The translations under genes were made by a program, and so were the position numbers. Below are positions 1 through 12,019 of a stretch of 64,000 nucleotides of DNA, in pieces. How positions within the stretch are numbered: position 1 is the first letter of the stretch; each line of letters begins with the position of its first letter. Source of the stretch: Forficula auricularia (Eukaryota; Arthropoda; Insecta; Dermaptera; Forficulidae); contig JALMQS010000030.1 in assembly GCA_024734495.1 (NCBI GenBank), positions 7,248,191 through 7,312,190 on the forward strand. The letters are read 5' to 3'. A model generated the notes under the pieces. That model searched no databases, was not told where the DNA came from, and saw nothing but the letters and a program-made list of their open reading frames with translations.

Positions 1-840
1 ACCTGCAAATGTACCTACTTCATTTATATTTTTTATATCATAATTTTTAAGCCATTTTTGTGAGACATTTCAAAGAACTAATCAAAACACTGATTTTTTC
101 TACAAGTTAATGATTCATGATCAAGGCTTATTAAATAATATGGGCGTGATTAAGCTCAATAAAAAAAATATAATTCGAAAATATGGCCTACAATATTGAG
201 TTATTTCGAAAAATTAAACAAAAACACATGCTCATATTTTAAATAATTCTACATAGATATAATTATGATAAAATAAAAATTTCTAATACGTTTATTTTAT
301 TGTATGAATAGTATATTTGAGGGTAGGTGCGTTTGTTTCCACCCCCAACCCCCTCCCCTACTATTAGGCATCCACCCTCACTTCCCTTCGGTTGATCGTC
401 ACCGGATGCTCTCTAAACACCCTCCTCTATTCATGATTCAATCGTAAATAATAAATAATTAGAAAGTTTTTGTATTTTTCCGTTATTTGATCGTAGATAT
501 TATAATATAAATCATATACACATGTATATTTTTATATATTTTCAAAAATAAATATCATGAACTTAGTGAAAAGTAATGTTTCAAAATTTATTAGTGTTGT
601 TAAAAATACACTGATTTTTGCACCAATTACGTTTTGTTCATTGCAGGATAATACATTTTTAGTCCGCGAATTATTTACATTATACATTCGCTATATGACA
701 ATTTGAAAATTTTATCAAATAAATATACAATGATACTTTGTGTACAAGTACTAGTATTTAATGTATTTAAAAATATTTCAAAGTGAGTATATTTTTTTTA
801 ATGGGAGCCCCTGTGATATAGGCAACTAAATTAGCAGATC
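1..840. other. AT-rich non-coding DNA
   Basis: No coding exon or structured RNA seen. It is probably part of the intron upstream of the first visible zfh2-like exon. The only compositional break is a C-rich patch around 335-430. Confidence 0.5.
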
Positions 841-1135
841 AGTTAAGGGTATGCCTACCCTGCAAAAAAAGGCGTAAGCCATTTCCCATTTTTCCACACC
901 GTACAACCGATTGAAATAAAATTATACATTTTTATTGAGACAACCACCTGTGAATCATTATTTCAATTAACAAAAAACCAATCAAAAACAACTTAGCCGA
1001 AGATGAGACCGTGACAGAATTGTCAATCCAAAAGCCCCCTAGCCCGTGAATTTTTCATCCAAATTGTTAGAGCCGTTTTCGAGATTATAAATATATACAA
1101 GAATTGCTCGGTTAATATAATAAGATAAGATAAGA
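840..1135 (+). repeat. Decayed retroelement tail
   Basis: The end of this stretch (a GCCGTTTTCGAGATTATAAAT-like tract, short AT repeat, then a TTGCTCGGTTAATA-like tract) resembles the tail at 35470-35605. That layout is typical of RTE-type LINE or SINE tails in arthropods. No reading frame remains. The assignment rests on the shared tail only. Confidence 0.35.
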
Positions 1136-1139
1136 TTAT

Positions 1140-2215
1140 TATTATAATTTGAAAGTTTATATTGAGAAAATAAGGACAAGTTTTTTATGTGTGACTTTTT
1201 TATTTATCCACCAAAGTTTCGTCGACTTTGCCGACTTCTTTAGGGCTTCTACAATTAATTGCATTTATTTTTGAAATTTTTTATTATTATTTATTTTTTA
1301 TTTTTATCTTTATACCTGTTTAGCAAAAAACTATAAATGCCACTTAAATTCTGGGTGTCTGTTCTAAAATTCACTGTATCATTTAACGAAATGTGAATCA
1401 TTTCACTTATTGTTCTTTTGAAATATACTGGTTCGAAATCTAATATTGATGTATCAATTATTAATCTAAATCATCAATTCAAGTTTAAAGATGCATTAAT
1501 ATTAGATTTCGAACCAGTGTATTTTAAAAGAACAAATAAGTGAAATGATTCACATTTCTTTAAATGATACAGTGAATTTTAGAACGACACCCAGAATTTA
1601 AGTGGCATTTATAATTTTTTGCTTAACAGGTATAAAGATGAAAATAAAAATAAATAATAATAAAAAATTTCAAAAATAAATGCAATTAAATATTGAAACA
1701 AAAATAGATTCCTAATGGATTTTTTCATTTAATAATGACTTGGCTGATCTCATTGACATATATTTTATAATGTATAAATTTAATTTATTCGAAGTTGAGA
1801 TTTCTGTATATAGGGATAAAACGAAAAAAAGTATTCTATTCTATTTTTATAAGAACGGGGTTGCCTTATTTTGTATATATTGATTCTGTTCGTTTATTAT
1901 GAAGTTGTTATTATAAAGAGAAAAATTGTGTATTTGTGAATATTTTTTGAAAATTGTATTCTGATGACCATCAATGGTAACGAAGGTAATAAGAAAATTT
2001 AGACGAATGTGTGACATGACTATTTGGTGGGTAAACTATTGATACATGTTTGTTTTTGGATTCTGACTGTACTTTTGTAAATTCATATCAAGAATGATTC
2101 TTATAATTGTAGAAGCCCTGAAGAAGTCGGCAAAGTCGACGAAACGTTGGTGGAAAAATAAAAAAGTCACACATTAAAAACTTGTCCTTATTTTCCCAAT
2201 ATAAACTTTCAAATT
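1140..2215. mobile_element. Foldback HHR element, family A
   Basis: The outer arms (about 1140-1260 and 2104-2215) are inverted copies of one sequence with a hammerhead-like motif: a relic on the - strand (1211-1250, core CUAAAGA, stem III damaged) and a complete one on the + strand (2115-2151). A second, nested hairpin fills the middle (about 1261-1475 against 1495-1687). The same outer sequence recurs at 55130-56215. It is probably a non-autonomous Penelope-like derivative. No clear TSD was found. Confidence 0.65.
2115..2151 (+). ncRNA. Hammerhead ribozyme motif, family A
   Basis: Core CUGAAGA at 2118-2124, stem II GUCG/CGAC with a 7-nt loop, GAAA at 2141-2144, palindromic ACGU as stem III and U at the cleavage position. 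Stem I is short (GCC/GGU). One extra A lies between A9 and stem II, as in most copies here. The zero-loop stem III means a monomer cannot close it, so a dimeric fold is expected. Confidence 0.75.
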
Positions 2216-2225
2216 ATAAATTAAA

Positions 2226-2455
2226 TATGAAAGATATTAATTTGCCGATGGTAATAGATTCAAATTTACTAGAAAATCATAAGATGGTGTCATCTATTAA
2301 TTATCGGGTTCGATTCCCGAGGGGGTGACAAACAACCCCTCTGACATATAATTAAAAATATTCCATTCCATCGGATTTAATAGATGACACCATCTTATGA
2401 TTTTCTAGTAAATTTGAATCTATTACCATCGGCAAATTAATATCTTTCATATTAA
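2226..2455. repeat. Inverted repeat with tRNA-like B-box loop
   Basis: Arms 2226-2300 and about 2366-2455 are near-perfect inverted copies. The loop holds GGTTCGATTCC, a good tRNA T-arm/B-box match, followed by a GAGGGGGTGA-like tract that recurs at 2697-2706 in the neighbouring copy. This looks like a SINE-derived foldback. Confidence 0.6.
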
Positions 2456-2620
2456 ATTAGGAAAAGTCATTCCATTGAATTTCTTCAAAATTCGAAACAC
2501 TCAACCACCTTTATTTAAATTATATAGCATGGCTATATGTTTAAATTTAGAATCACTATATCGCGAAATTTTACAAATTAAGATAACAATCTTTGAGCAA
2601 AATATTTTACGCGTTTACAT

Positions 2621-2727
2621 ATGTCAGAGAGGTTCGTATCCCGCAGGTGAGCCAGATGGCCCGGATTGCTGTTACTGGCACTCGGGTTCGGTTCCCGAGG
2701 GGGTGAAAAACAACCCTCTGACATATA
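2621..2727 (+). mobile_element. tRNA-derived SINE-like fragment
   Basis: A-box-like GTGAGCCAGATGG near 2646 and B-box-like GGTTCGGTTCC near 2686 are spaced as in a tRNA. The ends TGTCAGAG and CTCTGACA can pair as an acceptor-like stem. The following 80 bases repeat the right arm of 2226-2455. It is not a normal tRNA gene, because no complete cloverleaf could be drawn. Confidence 0.5.
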
Positions 2728-2769
2728 ATTAAAAATATTCCATCGGATTTAATAGTTGACACCATCTTA

Positions 2770-3336
2770 TGATTTTCTAGTTATAAATTAAATTATGGTC
2801 GGAAATGTTAATAATATATTATTATAATATAGGAAAAATTTATATTAAAATTCTATTAATTTCTTAATCATTTTGTTTGATTTAATATATATTTACTCTT
2901 TGAATTTTGAAAATTAATTTATTCAAAGAGTATTAGGGCAATTTATCAAAATATACTAAAAATATATACACATATTAATATATATATATTTTTTTACAAT
3001 ATTTACGTTTTTTTGTTTTCATTTATTCATTTAATTAAATAAAACTTTTTATATATATTTTTACATAATTTTCATAAGGAATTTTTTACTTAGCTGAAGG
3101 AAGGGAGCCACATCATGAAATTTGTGAGTAACTGACCGAAATGACAGCCGTATCCCCCATTTGCACCCGTCATATGATTTGCCAATTTATTCCTAATATA
3201 AACAAATTAATAATAAATATCAACAATAATAATTAATTTTCTTAAAATCGTTTGGATTAGCAACATTCAATATTTATTTTGAGTTAAATTATTTCATGTT
3301 TTTTAATTTTGTGTTTTATTTTGGAAATGTTTTCAG
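2770..3336 (+). other. Intron end before first visible exon
   Basis: AT-rich with no repeat recognised. It ends in a pyrimidine-rich tract and TTTTCAG (acceptor AG at 3335-3336). A GC-richer patch at 3095-3175 has no obvious function. Confidence 0.5.
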
Positions 3337-6300
3337 TTCGAAAGGACGTTATCCAGGGGTCTTCGGCAACAACGCAAATTAAATCAGAACAAATTGACGA
3401 CGAGAGTGGCTCCGGGAGTCATGGCTGTCCATATTGTAACTACGTCGCGACCAGTGAGATGAGATTACAAGGCCATGTAGTGGCTCAACATTCTGCCCAG
3501 CAGCAGCAGCTACAACAGCAACAACACCAACAACATCAGCAACATCAACACCAACACCAGCATAATCTCTCCCCTGGTGAATCAACTCACCAACAACATC
3601 AGCAACAAACCTCACCATCAAGTCGAGATTTCCTTTGTCCATTATGTCAAGACAGTTTCTCAGAACGTGTCCAACTGGAAAGACACGTCATGCAAATTCA
3701 TTCAGTCAATTCTGAGGGTCTACAACGACTTTTATCACTTGTAGATCAATCACATTGGTTAAATAAACAACAACAGCAACAACAACAACCTGGCCATTCT
3801 CCTGCCTCAAGCAATGCTAGTGGCTTGGATGCTTCTGGTAGTGGTGGTATTGCGGATGAAGCTCCTGAAGATTCATTAACCGAAGATGAGGTTAGATGTT
3901 TAGGCTGTAGTAAAACGTTCCGTGATACAGATTCTTTAGCTGGACATTTGGAAATAAGACAAACACAAGCAGGCGCTGCGCTGGTATGCTGTAGATGTCC
4001 ACAAGCATTTTCTAGTATTGTAGCGCAGCAGGCGCATTCACGAGAAATCCATGGAAGAAATACACCAGGTATTGCCGTCAGTGAAAAACATGTATATAAA
4101 TACCGATGCTCTCAATGCTCTCTTGCTTTCAAGACAATGGATAAACTACAATTACATTCACAATATCATCTCATACGTGACTCTACAAAATGTGTATTAT
4201 GTGCTCGTTCATTTCGATCTGTGGCAGCATTACATAAACATGTCGAAACGACACATACTGACCTTAGTGAAGAAGAATCTAACGCTTATCGTCAATCACT
4301 CCTATCTAATCCTTTACTATTAAGATTAGACCCAGCTAGTGCCGCGGCTGCTTTAAAAGATGACATCAATGAAGATGACGACGAGTGTGCACATAGTGAT
4401 GATGGTCAGCCTCCTCAGCCGCGAGAACAATATATAGACGATTATTTAAACAGTCAACCAGTAGCTGAAGAGAATTATAATGATCCAAGCCGGAAATATA
4501 AATGTCATCGATGCAAAGTTGCTTTTACAAGACAATCCTATTTAACAAGTCATAATAAAACTTTATTACATCGAAAAGGTGAAAAATTATCATATCCTAT
4601 GGAGAAATATTTGGACCCTAACCGTCCTTATAAATGTGATGTCTGTAAAGAATCATTTACCCAAAAGAATATTCTCCTTGTGCATTACAATTCAGTGTCA
4701 CATTTACATAAATTAAAACGTGCAATGCAAGAACAACATAATAATAATAATCCTTCTACTCCGTTACAAACAACTCCTACAAATGCTCAACAAGCCACAA
4801 CTCCTCAACAACAAACCAGTATCCCTACAACTCCTACATCAAGCGAAGATGATGATAAAAAACCATACAAGTGTAATATCTGTAAAGTTGCTTATAGCCA
4901 AGGCTCAACACTTGATATTCATATGCGATCAGTTCTACATCAAACCCGAGCTTCAAAATTACAAGATCTTGCCATGGCTGGGCAATTAGATTTTTCTCGA
5001 CCATTAATTGAACAACCAGATACAGTAACAGCAGCGGCTGCAAGACGAGGTGAATCCTCAACACCACCATCCCCTCATACAGCAACAGCAGCTCCTAGTC
5101 CTGCTCCTGTATCCACAACCGCAACCACACCTACAACTCCTGTTTCAGTTCCAACAAATATAAATTGTTCAAATAGTACAACCAATACAACATCATCAAA
5201 TTCTACACAGTCTTCAAATATACTTACATGCCAGAGATGTAATGCACATTTCGCTAATCAAGAACAATTGCAAACCCATCAGCAATTATATTGCTTATTT
5301 GGATCTGCAATTGCTTTATTTCCTGGAATAGACAAAGCGGCAGCAGCAGAGAATGAGGCGCTGCGTATGGGTGGAATTCCAAGCAAAAAGTCTAGCCAAG
5401 TTTACAAACACCTTTTAGAGTCATTTGGATTCGATCTGGTAATGCAATTTAATGAAAATCACCAACGACGAAGAAGAGAAGCTGAAGAAGCAATTATGGC
5501 AGCTGCAGCTGCAGCGGCAGCCCAACCCCCACCCGCAGCTCTTCCTGAACCAGAGCCCGAACCTCCTACAACAAACAACACCGAAGATGATCTATTAGCA
5601 GGTAGTGATCTTCCTGAACTAGCAAAATCTGTATGCCAACATTGTCGAAAAGAATTTTCAAGCGTTTGGGTGTTAAAAGCCCATTGCGAAGAAGTTCATA
5701 AAGATTTAGTACCTCCAGAATTTTTAGAACAATATGCACAAAAAATAAAATCTGAATATGAACGAAAAGCGGACGGAGAGAAAACAGACACTCCGTCTAC
5801 TAATACACCAACAACATCCACCCCTGCCAAAGATGCTCAATTATCAAATACATTGGGCGAAGATATCTCTCCTCTTGGGAAAGAATCTGCAAAAACACCC
5901 CCGGAAAGGCCATCAACAGCTCCATCAACGCCTACAGCTTCTTCCACACCAGCTTCAAGTACCAGTGGGCAAGAAGTACCGTCAAGTTCCTCATCCCAGA
6001 TGCCAACATTGGCTCAACATGTGAATGCTGAAGTTCAGGCTGCTATTTCAGCTATGGCCGCCTCGCAACTTCAACAACAGCTACAACAACTCAATCCAAT
6101 GATGTTGGGTATGGCTGGTCTTGGTATGTTCAACGTCAACGCCCTAGCAGCGATGAATCTTCAGCCTCCACTTGTTCCGATGATGATGCCACCGCCCGGA
6201 TTCGACCACATGGGCGCGAATGCACTTTTCCAAGCGCAGGCGGCTGCAGCGGTTGCCGGTTCTGCAGCTGCAGCGGCTGCCGCAAACGACCCACAGGCAG

Positions 6301-6350
6301 CTCTACTCGCCAAACAACAACAACACCTCTTACAACAACAACAACAAGCC
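3337..6350 (+). CDS. zfh2: zfh2/ZFHX3-like zinc-finger homeobox protein, exon with C2H2 fingers (partial gene)
   Basis: Large internal exon of a zinc-finger homeodomain transcription factor (nuclear, DNA-binding). It starts after TTTTCAG with two bases of a split codon and ends CAAGCC/GTAAGT in phase 0. About 1005 codons hold roughly eleven C2H2-type fingers: two near the start (CPYC..., CPLC...), four in the middle (one lacking a standard second His), three of the YKC.xC type joined by long spacers, and two later ones (CQRC..., CQHC...). Between them lie poly-Q, Q/H, T/P-rich and poly-A tracts. IKSE occurs twice and fits the SUMO psi-K-x-E consensus. The finger order followed by homeodomains in the later exon fits ZFHX3/4 and Drosophila zfh2. 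The N-terminus lies upstream, outside the window. An in-frame ATG at 3309 precedes the acceptor and is not taken as a start. The family call is firm; orthology is inferred. Confidence 0.9.
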
Positions 6351-7200
6351 GTAAGTACTCGTCATTACATTTTTATTATTATTATTAATCGGTTTTTAAA
6401 ATAACACACCAATAAAAATAAATTTGCATTGCATTACATAAATCGAATTAAATATGACAAATATAGAAATGGGAAATAAATCATAACCACAAATGGATTG
6501 AATTATGATGAAATGAATTTAATTCCCTCCCAATAATCGTGCAATAGAATCCAATTGCTACATCCTCCTAATGAGTATCATTTTTACTTTTTATTAGTAA
6601 GAATATCTTCAGAAACGAGGCCTTGGTTTTCCTTTGCATAATATTATCAAAATTTCTTCAATACTATCAAATTTATTAGAGTATTTTATCAACCGTCATG
6701 ATAATTGATGAATAAGTTTCAAATTCTTTTCACATATTCAAACTGATAGGCCGCGTTTTGTTTTCTATGATTTTTTTTTTTTTTTAATATTCATACAACT
6801 CGCCTATTGCTTTTATAAGGAATTTCCATTCAATATCAAATCAAAGGAAATGGATAAAAAAAAAAATACCAAATCATTGGATTGGTTGGTGAGCTTGATT
6901 AGAAAAATACGACCTCAATCTTTTATTAGTTCAGGATTTATTTATTGAATAGCGTGAGAATAAATTAAAAAAATAAATAAAGCAAAGATAATCAACGAAA
7001 AATCCTTTTTCCCTCACCTCAAATTGAAATAATTTTTTTGAATTAAATAAATTAGATATTAATAAAAATAGTTACAAGATTTGATAATAAAAAAAAATCT
7101 TAAAAGTTGTTAAATTTTCTAATTAATAAATGAAGTACATTCGCAGGTATTTGTAAACTTCAGATCTGTTTATTGAAATAAGTATTCAGTTCCATGATAA
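6351..7200 (+). other. Intron 1, AT-rich unique part
   Basis: Donor GTAAGT at 6351. It is AT-rich, with T and A homopolymers. No exon, repeat family or RNA recognised. Confidence 0.5.
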
Positions 7201-7204
7201 GTAT

Positions 7205-7620
7205 TAAATATAACAAATTCGAAGACGGAAAAGTAACAATGCATGTACAAATACGACACGACGATTTCGCTGATCTATTCCAGCTTCTTCGGGACTATAT
7301 AACAAACAGAATCAAATTACGTATACTCATTTAAATCAACCCAAACATTGTATATAATCAACACTTTGATCAAATTTTCCTAAACACTTTGTCAAAGCAA
7401 AATCAAGCGACAAAGTGTTTAGAAGAAATTTGATCAAGGTGATTATATACAATGTTTGGGTTAATTTAAATGAGTATGAGTAATTTGATTCTGTTTGTTA
7501 TTTATATAGTCCCCGAAGAAGCTGGAATAAATCAGCGAAACGTCGCAATTGATCGTACTCGTACAACACTGAGTGTCATTGTTCTTTTTGCCTTGAATTT
7601 GTTATATTTAATTATTAATA
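7205..7620. mobile_element. Foldback HHR element, family B variant, in intron 1
   Basis: Inverted arms about 7205-7397 and 7406-7620 meet at a short loop. The left arm has a - strand HHR relic (7261-7295) and the right arm a + strand motif (7510-7546). The 3' flank GTCGCAATTGATCG is shared with 55835-55850, so the families are related. It lies in zfh2-like intron 1. Confidence 0.65.
7510..7546 (+). ncRNA. Hammerhead-like motif with U4 to C change
   Basis: Core reads CCGAAGA (7513-7519) instead of CUGAAGA. Stem II GCUG/CAGC is intact, followed by GAAACGUC at 7537-7544. Stem I is weak. It is sense with respect to the host intron. The core change makes activity doubtful. Confidence 0.55.
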
Positions 7621-7776
7621 ATCTTGTCATATAAAGTTTTTTTTTAATTAAATAATTATTCAGGCCATATATGGTAGAGAGCCAAAAATAAAAGAATTAG
7701 TCGAATGTATTGTGAAGTGAATTAGGGAGAATTGATTTAATTTGTAGATATATACACATCTTTCTATAGTCTTGTA

Positions 7777-8178
7777 CAGACAGGGCTGTATTTAGGATCT
7801 GTGGGCCCCTAGGCTGGGAATTTTTTTTTCAAATTAACCTAAAAAATCGCATTTTCAGCAAATATCCAATTTAAAACTTAAAAATAATCAAGATAAGAAT
7901 TTATATTTAAGGTGCAAATTTAAGATTTGAATAGAATAATTTTATATTGAATATTAGAGGGCCTCGTGTGTTGTATTTTTGAAAAAATTCCATCTTATTT
8001 TCAAATCTTCGCATTAATTATTTTAAAAATAATCGTTTAAAGATTACGATCACCAAACTTTTATACTACATATTTATCTATTAAAACAGAAAACGTGATT
8101 TTAAAAATTGACGAAGATAGTACAGTGGTGCGGGCCATAGACTGGAGCCTAGGTAGCCTATGCTTAAATCCGGCCCCG
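7777..8178. mobile_element. hAT-type MITE with 8-bp TSD
   Basis: Flanked by GTCTTGTA at 7769-7776 and 8179-8186. The ends are imperfect inverted repeats (CAGGGCTGTATTTAGG near the left end; CGGGGCCGGATTTAAG read inwards from the right). An 8-bp TSD with such ends indicates hAT. No transposase frame is present. Confidence 0.65.
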
Positions 8179-8204
8179 GTCTTGTAATTAAATTATAATC
8201 ACTG

Positions 8205-8248
8205 AGACGTCTGATAAAGCCTAAATAAAATTGGCGAAATGTTCCTCA
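8205..8248 (+). ncRNA. Hammerhead relic in intron 1
   Basis: CUGAUAA (catalytic G8 replaced by A), stem II GCC/GGC, then GAAAUGUUC. It has the same layout as the family B motifs. It starts 19 bases after the hAT MITE's right TSD and is presumably inactive. Confidence 0.45.
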
Positions 8249-8830
8249 AATCAATGTGAATTCTTTGATTTTTTAGTTTCTTGTCCAAATACCTGCAAAT
8301 ATACTTCATTTATTAAATAATATGTACGGGATTGAGTTCAATCTATTATTAATGTTATTTGGACGTTCATTTTGAGCTTTAAGTTAATTTTCATAATATA
8401 CTTGTAATATACGGTAAAATACCAACACCGAAGCCCGCCTCCCCTGTATTTATTTAACGCCAATTCACGAATAAGCAGAGAGATCGCGCAAGCCGATTAT
8501 TATCAAGTATAGATAATAAATGATTTCTCTTAATACTTTTTACCTTAATTGAATTCAAATATTGAGATTGATTGTTGTACTTGAAAATACCAACAATGCA
8601 TTTTCTCAAAAGTTTGAACGACCACAATTTATTATGCATAGTATATATAAAGTATCTAATTACTTAAAATTACTAAGTTATTATTTATTTACAAAGTATA
8701 TAAAAATAAATAAATAAATAAATAAGTAGATTTTTTTAATATCTATATTTTAACTAAAAAATTTGATTATTCTAAGATGATCTCATAAATATCATGACTA
8801 CTCTTTTTTTACTGTACCTTTTAATATATA

Positions 8831-9340
8831 GCCGACTCTCGATAATTCGAACCTCTATAATACGAATTTTTTCGATAATTCGAACCTCTATAATTCGAAT
8901 TTTTTTATAAATTCGAATTCTTCAACTGTTACCTTCGTTAAATCGAAAAAATGCTGTGTATTTTGATACACTCGATAACTCGAAATCTTGTTCGTTACAA
9001 GAGGGGAGAGAACGTTCTATAATTCGAACTAGCCCACTTCCCCTCTATAATTCGAATTTTTTGGCAATGTTTACTCATTTTTTTAATGAGGTATGTTATT
9101 ATCTATTACAATGTTAAAACATATGTAATTTTTTTTGTCGTTTTCATTATTTTTACTTTTTTTACTTGAGGCTATATATAATATTTGTGTAAGCTCATAC
9201 ATATTTTCAAAAATATAATTAATAATTCGATTTTTTTTTCTTTCCTCTTGATAATTAATTCAAACTTCTTGAAAATTCGAAAACTCGATAATTCGAATTT
9301 TTCTTTTAGTCCCTTGGATTTCGAATTATCGAGAGTCGAC
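8831..9340. mobile_element. pogo/Tigger-like MITE
   Basis: Terminal inverted repeats contain CGACTCTCGATAATTCGAA at both ends, followed by many internal ATAATTCGAA repeats. TA dinucleotides flank it. This end sequence is characteristic of pogo/Tigger elements (Tc1/mariner superfamily). No transposase frame is present. Confidence 0.65.
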
Positions 9341-9568
9341 TTTACTATTATATCGATCTTCTAATTGATTTTCCCTTAGCGGAGGATTAATTCTTTTCTC
9401 ACTTTCTACTCTGTCCTATGTCCCAAAATACACACTCTTTTGAATGCTGGTTTGTTTGTTTGTTGTATCATTTGTGTGATGATGATAATGCGTGTGTTGT
9501 TAATGTAGCTATTATTGAGCTCTCATCTGGGCTGTAGTGTAGTAGTGTTTTTGGTTGGCCTTGTGCAG

Positions 9569-9646
9569 GAGGGGTCCCTGACCAGCCTGGGTCCGCTCCT
9601 GGACCTGACCAGTGCGGACCAGGCCAAGGCGCATTTGCATTCAAAA
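9569..9646 (+). CDS. zfh2: zfh2/ZFHX3-like protein, small 26-codon exon
   Basis: Acceptor TTGTGCAG ends at 9568 and donor GTGAGT begins at 9647. The 78 bases are open in phase 0, matching the phase-0 donor at 6350 and the phase-0 acceptor at 20489. It encodes a short leucine-, serine- and aspartate-containing peptide without a domain. It is much richer in GC than the DNA around it and has good splice sites on both sides. Skipping it would keep the frame, so it could be a cassette exon. Transcript data are not available here; the call rests on splice sites, phase and composition. Confidence 0.75.
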
Positions 9647-10960
9647 GTGAGTTCAGCCAAATTTTATTTGTCTCTCTTTTGTTTTTTACTTTTTGTTTTT
9701 GTTTATAACTCCTAAGAAAAATGAAAAATTTTCAAAGGATTCCGCCGCCGCGCTACCTTTTTTTTACAGCCTTTGTAGTTAAAGTGCGAAGTGTTTTGTG
9801 TTTTGTGGTGGGGGAAATGCCGATCCGTGAACAAGGGAAATTCAATTTTGAAATCAAGCACGTGGCGTAAAGGCACGCGCGCGCCTCAAGAGTCTGACGC
9901 TCGACCAAAGTAATTTCTTTCAAATTAAGATTTTCATAAATATTTATGCTGGAAACCTTTCATTTTATTCTATTCATCATCCTCCATTCCAATCCCAATT
10001 TCACCCTTTCTTTTCTTAACCCTTGTTGGGAATTTGCCCTTTTTGAACTTTTTGATTTATGCTTCTTGATTATTTGAATAATTTGATAACACGGGGAGAG
10101 AATATAGAATTCCACGTTTATCTTCTTATTAGTAAATAAATAAATAAATCGATCGAAACGTCGTAGTTTTATTGTATTATTTATTCGTGTTCAATAAATA
10201 ATTATAATTAATTATGTGTGATTTCACTAAAAATTCAAATTTTAAATATTTTTTCAATAGTTATCCTTATAATTTATCACTCTTATAAAATATGATGAGA
10301 TAGAGGGAAAAGCTCTTATCATAGAGTAAAATAGAGTGGAAGGCTGCCGTATATCGAAAAGCGCTCTCTAGCGACTGCAGGGCGTAAATTCTTAGTTCTT
10401 AAGAGCTATCTAAAGATCTTAGAACATTCAAAACCTTTTTTTTCTTATATATTAAGCGCATTTGTTATTCCTGATAAAATATTTTGAATCATCCGCTACC
10501 TGTTTGTAGCGACACCAAAATTTGCCCCAAAAAGAGCGGTTCTCCCCATTTTTTTGCCCAATGGTCTCGCCAGAGAGCTCTGTAACTCGTATACGCTAAA
10601 ATACATTGGCTTCTTTATGGCTTTCATAAGAGACTATGTTAAAAAAGAGTATGCTTGTTTTAGCGCCTCTAGGGACCATTACTGATCATTAAAAGATTTA
10701 TCGAATATAAATATTACAAATTGTACAAAATCATCGATAATATTAATCAACAATATATTTTGAAAGATAATACTATATTTAAAATAAAATATAGTTAGAT
10801 TAAATAATTCTTTGGCAATATAGAAAAAAAGAATTAATAATTTTGATTACCTGGTCACGGTCACCAGATGGCATTTTTGTCGATATGCAGCCTTCCTCTC
10901 TATCTTATCCTCTTTGACTATCAAATGATGTCAATTTTTTTTAAATTTAACTTAAAGTTT
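9647..10960 (+). other. Intron 2, proximal part
   Basis: Mostly AT-rich. A GC-richer stretch at 9735-9910 contains several GCGCGC-like runs just after the small exon. GATCGAAACGTCG near 10152 resembles an HHR 3' half, but no CUGANGA lies upstream. Confidence 0.4.
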
Positions 10961-10964
10961 ATTT

Positions 10965-11205
10965 TTGCAGAGAGTAACGGAATTTTTATAAATCAAAGGA
11001 GACAATAAAAGAGTGTCTTCTGCTTGAAAAATAAATTTTTTAATTTATTTATAACGAGATTATAGTTTCGAGGACTTTGAAAGTCACTTCCTGTGAATCA
11101 TTTGTAATATACTGATGAAGGGGCTAATCCCTCGAAACTATAGTTTCGTTATAAATATTCCTGCAAAAGACACGTACTCTTTTATTGTCTCCTTTAATCT
11201 AATTT
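10965..11205. mobile_element. Foldback HHR element, family D, in intron 2
   Basis: Inverted arms (about 10965-11075 and 11130-11205) share GGAGACAATAAAAG-like ends. The right arm carries a + strand HHR (11106-11148); the left arm keeps only CUCGAAACUAUA on the - strand. Related copies are at 13595-13850 and 61860-62010. Confidence 0.6.
11106..11148 (+). ncRNA. Hammerhead ribozyme motif, family D
   Basis: CUGAUGA at 11112-11118, a stem II of G/C pairs around CUAAU, GAAA at 11134-11137, then palindromic ACUAUAGU as stem III and U at the cleavage position. Stem I is poor in this copy but well paired in the relative at 61945-61991. It is sense with respect to the zfh2-like intron. Confidence 0.65.
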
Positions 11206-12015
11206 TTTTGTTAATTAAATATTTTCTTGTTTTCTTTTAACTTCTTGGAAACTAATCGACATAATTCGGGATTTGAAAACGGGAATCGAAATTAAAAAAA
11301 AATATATAATCAAAGATGGTATTGAAATTAGTAATTTTTAACGGAATAGGGGATAAAAAAAATAAGAAAAAAGACAATCAAATTAAAATAGATCTTGATA
11401 ATTGGAAATTTCAATCGATATTCAATAACGGAAGGAGAGAAGAGAAAAAATTCGATTAACCATCTTCTACTATTTTAAAACTTTCTTTAACAAACATCCT
11501 TTTTTATCTTTTCTTTCCTTATAAGTTGATCCATCACTAAAGAATAATGTAATTTAGTTTCCCAATTATTTTTTTCCCATATACACCTATATTCTTGATA
11601 TTATTATTATCATCTAAATGAAAGAGGAAAATATTACGTCACGGTCTTTTTTTAATATACTTAATTTGACTAAATCAAAAATAAATATCGACAAAGCGGT
11701 TGTGGAAGTGTTAATTAAAAATTCCTCTACGACCTCGTTGGTAAAAAAATATTTCACTGATGCGTTTCGTTGCGATTATTTCGCATGTCATGGTATTAAG
11801 ATAAAATTCCAACCAATCAATATTTTTTTTTTTAATGCTAAACTTTTATATATTTGGGGCCAGGCAGGCTGAGAGTAAAGCGTTCAATCTTTACAAGCTG
11901 GGAACTTGGGTTCAAGACAGTTCTAACCTTCTATAATTTAACTCTTTTTACACATGCACATACAACTAAATCGACCCACTCCCCCCCCCCCATGAAAAAC
12001 AAAATAAATAATTAA
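11206..12015 (+). other. Intron 2, no feature recognised
   Basis: AT-rich, with a short C-homopolymer near 11980. The open stretch 11618-11872 has no recognisable similarity and AT-driven codon use; it is not taken as a gene. Confidence 0.4.
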
Positions 12016-12019
12016 TTTG

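Noticed and set aside
3309..3336. ATG upstream of the first zfh2-like exon as translation start
   Set aside because: A pyrimidine tract and TTTTCAG lie between it and the conserved frame; the peptide before the acceptor has no family similarity, so this is intron.
10150..10170. GATCGAAACGTCG in intron 2
   Set aside because: It resembles a hammerhead 3' half but has no CUGANGA upstream and no stem II.
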